This document shows, in pieces, positions 7,013 to 8,993 of a stretch of DNA of 8,993 nucleotides. This stretch comes from Deltaproteobacteria bacterium. Its GTDB lineage: Bacteria > SAR324 > NAC60-12. How positions within the stretch are numbered: the first letter of the stretch is position 1; every line of letters begins with the position of its first letter. A program made the translations under genes and the position numbers. The stretch spans positions 1 through 8,993 of the forward strand of contig PBZZ01000110.1 of assembly GCA_002730365.1 (NCBI GenBank), written 5' to 3'. The notes below the pieces were generated by a model, which did not search any database, was not told where the DNA came from, and worked only from the letters and a program-made list of their open reading frames with translations.

Positions 7013-7398
7013 AACTCCCAAGAGGTTTCACTGTTCTTGAAGTACTGGTTGCGATGTCTATCCTGTTAGTGACTTTGATAGCAATCTACCAAAGCTTCTC
7101 GACCTCACTGTTTATCCTTACTTCTACACAGAATCTATGGCGGGCGATCACAGGTTCTCAGAATGAACTGCTTCGCTGGGAACGTAGCCTGAACGCCCCT
7201 GTTTCGTTGGCACAGGGAGAAATTGCTGAGGAAGACGACCCTCTTTTTGGCTTTGCATGGGAACGAGAAATTGAAGATACTGAACCCTTGCCTGGCATCA
7301 TCATCCGACGGGTCTACTACCGCCTGAAATGGAATGAGGCAGGATCCGAATATAGCTACGATGCCGAACTCTACGTCAAACCTACTGATCCAAGATAA
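7009..7398 (+). CDS. gspI: Type II secretion minor pseudopilin GspI
   Basis: 129 residues from ATG 7009, overlapping the gspH stop by four bases (ATGA). A six-residue leader (MKLPRG) precedes FTVLEVLVAMSILLVTLIAIY, with Glu +5 and the 'LEVLVA' signature common in GspI and GspJ. The size and position between gspH and gspJ match GspI, and the C-terminal strands (IIIRRVYYRLKWNEAGSEY, ELYVKP) fit the small beta-sheet domain of this subunit. GspI helps nucleate the pseudopilus tip with GspJ and GspK. Sequence identity alone is weak for this short, variable protein, so the call rests partly on gene order. The middle is acidic (QGEIAEEDDPLF). Confidence 0.83.
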   Translation: MKLPRGFTVLEVLVAMSILLVTLIAIYQSFSTSLFILTSTQNLWRAITGSQNELLRWERSLNAPVSLAQGEIAEEDDPLFGFAWEREIEDTEPLPGIIIRRVYYRLKWNEAGSEYSYDAELYVKPTDPR

Positions 7399-8170
7399 AT
7401 CATTTTTTCGAAAAATTAGTGGCTTCTCCTTATTGGAAGTGCTGGTTTCCATGGCGATTCTCGGCCTACTGGTAACCTTGCTCTACAGCAGCTTCTCCCA
7501 AATATCCAGAACCTCGTTGAGCGTAGAAAAGTCCCTGCGAGGTCGTGAAGAATTACGTCTACTTATGAAGGTAGTACTAGATGATCTGCAGGCCATGCAG
7601 TATCTATCTCGGCTAGTCGAATTGAATGAATCAGAAAGTCCCGGGGTTCAAATTGATAGCTTTGAGACAGGATTAATTGCGAGGCTTGTTGATGGCCCCC
7701 AAGGAGCGGAATCTTCCTCAGCGATCGACTTTCATGCAGCCCGGCGTGCTCGTTTCTATACAGAATGGAGGGAACAAGACCCTAGGCTGCATGAGATCGG
7801 TTATCGTATGCAAGAAAACTCAGAAACAGGTCGTTGGGAGTTGTGGCGTAGAGAAGATTTTTATGTAGATCCTGATTTGTCTGAGGGTGGAAGAGATTAC
7901 TTGTTGACAGACAGAGTGACAGGATTTCAGGTGGAATTGCTTGAACAGGAAATTGAATTAGCTGATGGAGGAACCCAGGAAAATTGGGTAAAAGATTGGG
8001 ATACTCAGGAGTTGGCTTGTGAGCGGAATTCTGAAGCCAGTAACTCATTCTGTCTGCCCAGAGCAATTCGATTGAGTATGGCCGTGGAGGATGAAGATGG
8101 ACAAACGCTGGAAGAATCTCTGACGATCAATCTCTGCGTTCGTCCATGTAAGCCGGAGTGGTTCGAATGA
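7361..8170 (+). CDS. gspJ: Type II secretion minor pseudopilin GspJ
   Basis: 269 residues from ATG 7361, larger than a typical GspJ (about 200). The leader ends ...FFRKISG before FSLLEVLVSMAILGLLVTLLY, with Glu +5. A stalk helix follows (SVEKSLRGREELRLLMKVVLDDLQAM), where the Arg/Leu pattern and 'DDLQ' resemble the GspJ stalk, then a large beta-rich domain with LPRAIRLSMAVEDEDG, like the 'LP-x-AVxL' strand of GspJ. Four cysteines near the C-terminus (220, 231, 259, 263) could form periplasmic disulphides. The start is uncertain: ATG 7361 gives a 21-residue leader and a 38-base overlap with gspI, ATG 7334 is possible, and CTG 7385 would give a leader closer to those of its neighbours. None has a good ribosome binding site. 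GspJ forms the tip complex with GspI and GspK, but gspK does not follow. Confidence 0.87.
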   Translation: MPNSTSNLLIQDKSFFRKISGFSLLEVLVSMAILGLLVTLLYSSFSQISRTSLSVEKSLRGREELRLLMKVVLDDLQAMQYLSRLVELNESESPGVQIDSFETGLIARLVDGPQGAESSSAIDFHAARRARFYTEWREQDPRLHEIGYRMQENSETGRWELWRREDFYVDPDLSEGGRDYLLTDRVTGFQVELLEQEIELADGGTQENWVKDWDTQELACERNSEASNSFCLPRAIRLSMAVEDEDGQTLEESLTINLCVRPCKPEWFE

Positions 8171-8198
8171 GTGCAGCTACTCAGGAATACTGCTCATT
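8166..8198. terminator. Weak hairpin between convergent genes, possible bidirectional terminator
   Basis: AATGAG..CAG (8166-8176, with a two-base TG bulge) can pair with CTGCTCATT (8190-8198), giving nine pairs and a 13-base loop. It spans the gspJ stop and fills the 28-base gap to the end of the minus-strand gene. There is no proper T run on either side, so this is a weak candidate. Confidence 0.25.
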
Positions 8199-8525
8199 TC
8201 ACGTTAAAGAACGATTTGAGTCGATGTAGCTTTGGATTGCTTGGAGGATCAGGTCAGTTTTACTAAGGCCTGTCTGTTCGCAAAGCGCTTCTACTTCTTG
8301 AAGCATCTCATCAGAAATGCGGAAGCCCATACGTGTCCTGAGTGGCTTATCAAGTTTCAGAGGCCGACCTCGCCTTCGAGTTTCCTCGACAAAGCTATCC
8401 GCGTAAGAAGCATCCTCTTTAAAATTTTCAGATGGTGGTAGATGACTGATGTCATTTCGCACAGTTGAGGTGGTGCTATCGAAACTGACTTCATTTCTGT
8501 AATCCATGGGTGCAGCGAGATCCAT
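8199..8525 (-). CDS. Ribbon-helix-helix DNA-binding protein with an AT-hook-like motif
   Basis: 108 residues. The C-terminal part (about 65-104) has the ribbon-helix-helix (CopG/Arc-like) layout: a short strand RMGFRI, helix 1 SDEMLQEVEALCEQTG, and helix 2 LSKTDLILQAIQSYIDSN, where 'LSKTDLI' is the typical turn and start of the second helix. Just before it is RRRGRPLK (50-57), containing the GRP core of an AT-hook, which could add minor-groove binding. The first 48 residues are acidic and Ser/Thr-rich and probably disordered. Such proteins act as dimeric repressors, often as antitoxins, but no toxin gene is visible in this window. It is convergent with gspJ and probably not part of the secretion operon. 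ATG 8525 has only a weak AAGAGA upstream; translation may depend on the small upstream ORF 8536-8610. Confidence 0.8.
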   Translation of the reverse strand: MDLAAPMDYRNEVSFDSTTSTVRNDISHLPPSENFKEDASYADSFVEETRRRGRPLKLDKPLRTRMGFRISDEMLQEVEALCEQTGLSKTDLILQAIQSYIDSNRSLT

Positions 8526-8535
8526 TTCTATTCTC

Positions 8536-8610
8536 TTAGTGATGGTTTAATTGTTGCGGAAACCCCGGCTTTTGCTGATGACGCAAGTTGGGGAATAATG
8601 AAAAAATCAT
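8536..8610 (-). CDS. Possible 24-residue leader peptide ORF upstream of the RHH gene
   Basis: On the minus strand, ATG 8610 opens a 24-codon frame (MIFSLFPNLRHQQKPGFPQQ, then LNHH) ending with TAA at 8536-8538, 10 bases before the start of the RHH gene. It has a much better ribosome binding site than the RHH gene itself. The peptide has no recognised homologue and is rich in Gln, Pro and His in its second half. It could be a leader peptide that couples translation into the next gene, or chance. Confidence 0.35.
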   Translation of the reverse strand: MIFSLFPNLRHQQKPGFPQQLNHH

Positions 8611-8617
8611 TGTGTTT

Positions 8618-8623
8618 CTCCTC
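8618..8623 (-). promoter_or_regulatory. Strong Shine-Dalgarno (GAGGAG) for the 24-codon ORF
   Basis: On the minus strand GAGGAG lies seven bases before ATG 8610, ideal spacing. It is the best ribosome binding site in the right third of the window. It is too far (about 92 bases) from the RHH start to serve that gene directly. Confidence 0.45.
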
Positions 8624-8719
8624 GATCAGTTTGCGTTAGTATTGAATCGACCTACAGTTTTTTACTTAGAAATTAGGTTGACTGAAAGTCACAATACGCC
8701 CTGAATAGATTAAAATTGA

Positions 8720-8738
8720 GCAGGATATGGGTTCCTGC
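8720..8738 (-). terminator. Small hairpin just after a minus-strand reading-frame stop
   Basis: GCAGGA (8720-8725) and TCCTGC (8733-8738) form a perfect six-pair stem with a seven-base loop. Read on the minus strand it begins two bases after the TAA at 8741-8743 and is followed by TCAATTTTAATC, only a modest U tract. It may be a weak intrinsic terminator for a minus-strand gene entering from the right. Confidence 0.3.
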
Positions 8739-8740
8739 GA

Positions 8741-8953
8741 TTAAAGGTTAAGCCCAATTAGTTCTAGGAATTGTGAACCAAATTTGTGTTTAGTTATTTG
8801 ATGTTTAAGGTTCTGTCTGATTTTTTCTCTAAAGGACATGAATTCATGAATATGTTCCGAGATCAGGTAAGCTGCGGTCTGCTTGACATCCCTAGTTTCT
8901 TACGACATGATCTGCTCGGTCTTTAATCTTACAGTCCACTCTTTAGAACAATG
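8741..8953 (-). pseudogene. Possible remnant of a minus-strand gene, unrecognised
   Basis: On the minus strand one frame reads 17 codons (...RLKTEQIMS), a TAA at 8900-8902, then 52 further codons (ETRDVKQTAAYLISEHIHEF, then ...FREKIRQNLKHQITKHKFG...LELIGLNL) to TAA 8741-8743. The segment after the internal stop looks protein-like, with amphipathic helices and a plausible ending, and a hairpin follows the final stop. The internal stop (TAA for an expected AAA or GAA) and two more stops at 8954-8959 would make this a decayed gene. No family is recognised. A 52-codon open stretch in AT-rich DNA can also arise by chance. Confidence 0.2.
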
Positions 8954-8993
8954 TTACTATCCCTGGATGGAACCGACTTAATACTCAGAGTCA

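Larger units (their letters stand above)
8624..8993. other. Right-end region without a clear gene
   Basis: This stretch is AT-rich compared with the coding blocks. No complete gene, tRNA, CRISPR repeat or insertion-sequence end was recognised. It contains a short inverted repeat TGACT-GAA-AGTCA (8679-8691), a six-pair hairpin (8720-8738), a 12-base palindrome CATGAATTCATG (8837-8848) and a possible decayed minus-strand reading frame (8741-8953). Promoters for the minus-strand RHH unit should lie in its left part, but I found no good -35/-10 pair. Confidence 0.6.

Noticed and set aside
8679..8691. TGACT-GAA-AGTCA inverted repeat as an operator for the RHH protein
   Set aside because: The arms are only five bases and occur once; without a repeat or mapped promoter it is indistinguishable from chance.
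8681..8710. Plus-strand TTGACT as a -35 element
   Set aside because: No acceptable -10 element at 16-18 bases.
8837..8848. 12-base perfect palindrome CATGAATTCATG
   Set aside because: About two such palindromes are expected by chance in 9 kb, it does not extend further, and it sits by no gene start.
8846..8926. 26-codon plus-strand ORF (MNMFRDQVSCGLL...) preceded by AAAGGA
   Set aside because: It is antisense to the possible minus-strand remnant, shows no recognisable features and is of chance length.
8850..8930. Minus-strand words such as ACCGAGCAGATCAT and CRKKLGMS that recall the start of IS3-family orfA
   Set aside because: They fall in different frames, are very short, and no terminal inverted repeats or transposase motifs are present.
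1..8993. CRISPR arrays, tRNA or rRNA genes, riboswitches
   Set aside because: No regularly spaced repeats, no cloverleaf or TTC-loop signature, and no recognisable ribosomal or riboswitch core seen on either strand.

Overview
The window comes from a Gram-negative bacterium. It carries four type II secretion pseudopilin genes, a RelA/SpoT-type alarmone enzyme, dephospho-CoA kinase and the enoyl-reductase component (PfaD) of a polyunsaturated fatty acid synthase. Base composition is moderate. Genes are tightly packed and often use TTG or GTG starts. The gene set fits a marine-type proteobacterium or 'deltaproteobacterium'-like lineage, but the sequence does not let me name a genus.

Layout. Positions 1-478 hold the 3' end of an unrecognised gene that appears frameshifted at a run of five T. 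Positions 515-5938 hold a compact plus-strand block: an RSH (RelA/SpoT homologue) with intact hydrolase motifs but a degraded synthetase domain, coaE, a protein that looks like a catalytically dead lipid/diacylglycerol-kinase fold, and pfaD. The three junctions in this block overlap by 1-4 bases or abut directly, so the four genes are probably one translationally coupled operon. After a roughly 100-base gap with a plausible sigma-70 promoter comes a second plus-strand block, gspG-gspH-gspI-gspJ (6037-8170). It encodes the major pseudopilin and three minor pseudopilins of a type II secretion system, also with overlapping genes. The expected next gene, gspK, is not there. Instead a minus-strand gene (8199-8525) encodes a ribbon-helix-helix DNA-binding protein, preceded by a 24-codon ORF with a strong ribosome binding site. 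The last 370 bases hold no clear gene, only a possible decayed minus-strand reading frame followed by a small hairpin.

How the genes may work together. The first operon joins ppGpp turnover, the last step of CoA synthesis (the source of the phosphopantetheine arm on acyl carrier proteins), a lipid-kinase-like protein and PUFA-synthase enoyl reduction. SpoT-type proteins are known to respond to lipid status through acyl carrier protein. A stringent-response/lipid module is therefore a reasonable hypothesis, not a demonstrated fact. The second operon supplies the pseudopilus tip and shaft; the other secretion components must be encoded elsewhere. The right end looks like a rearrangement boundary.
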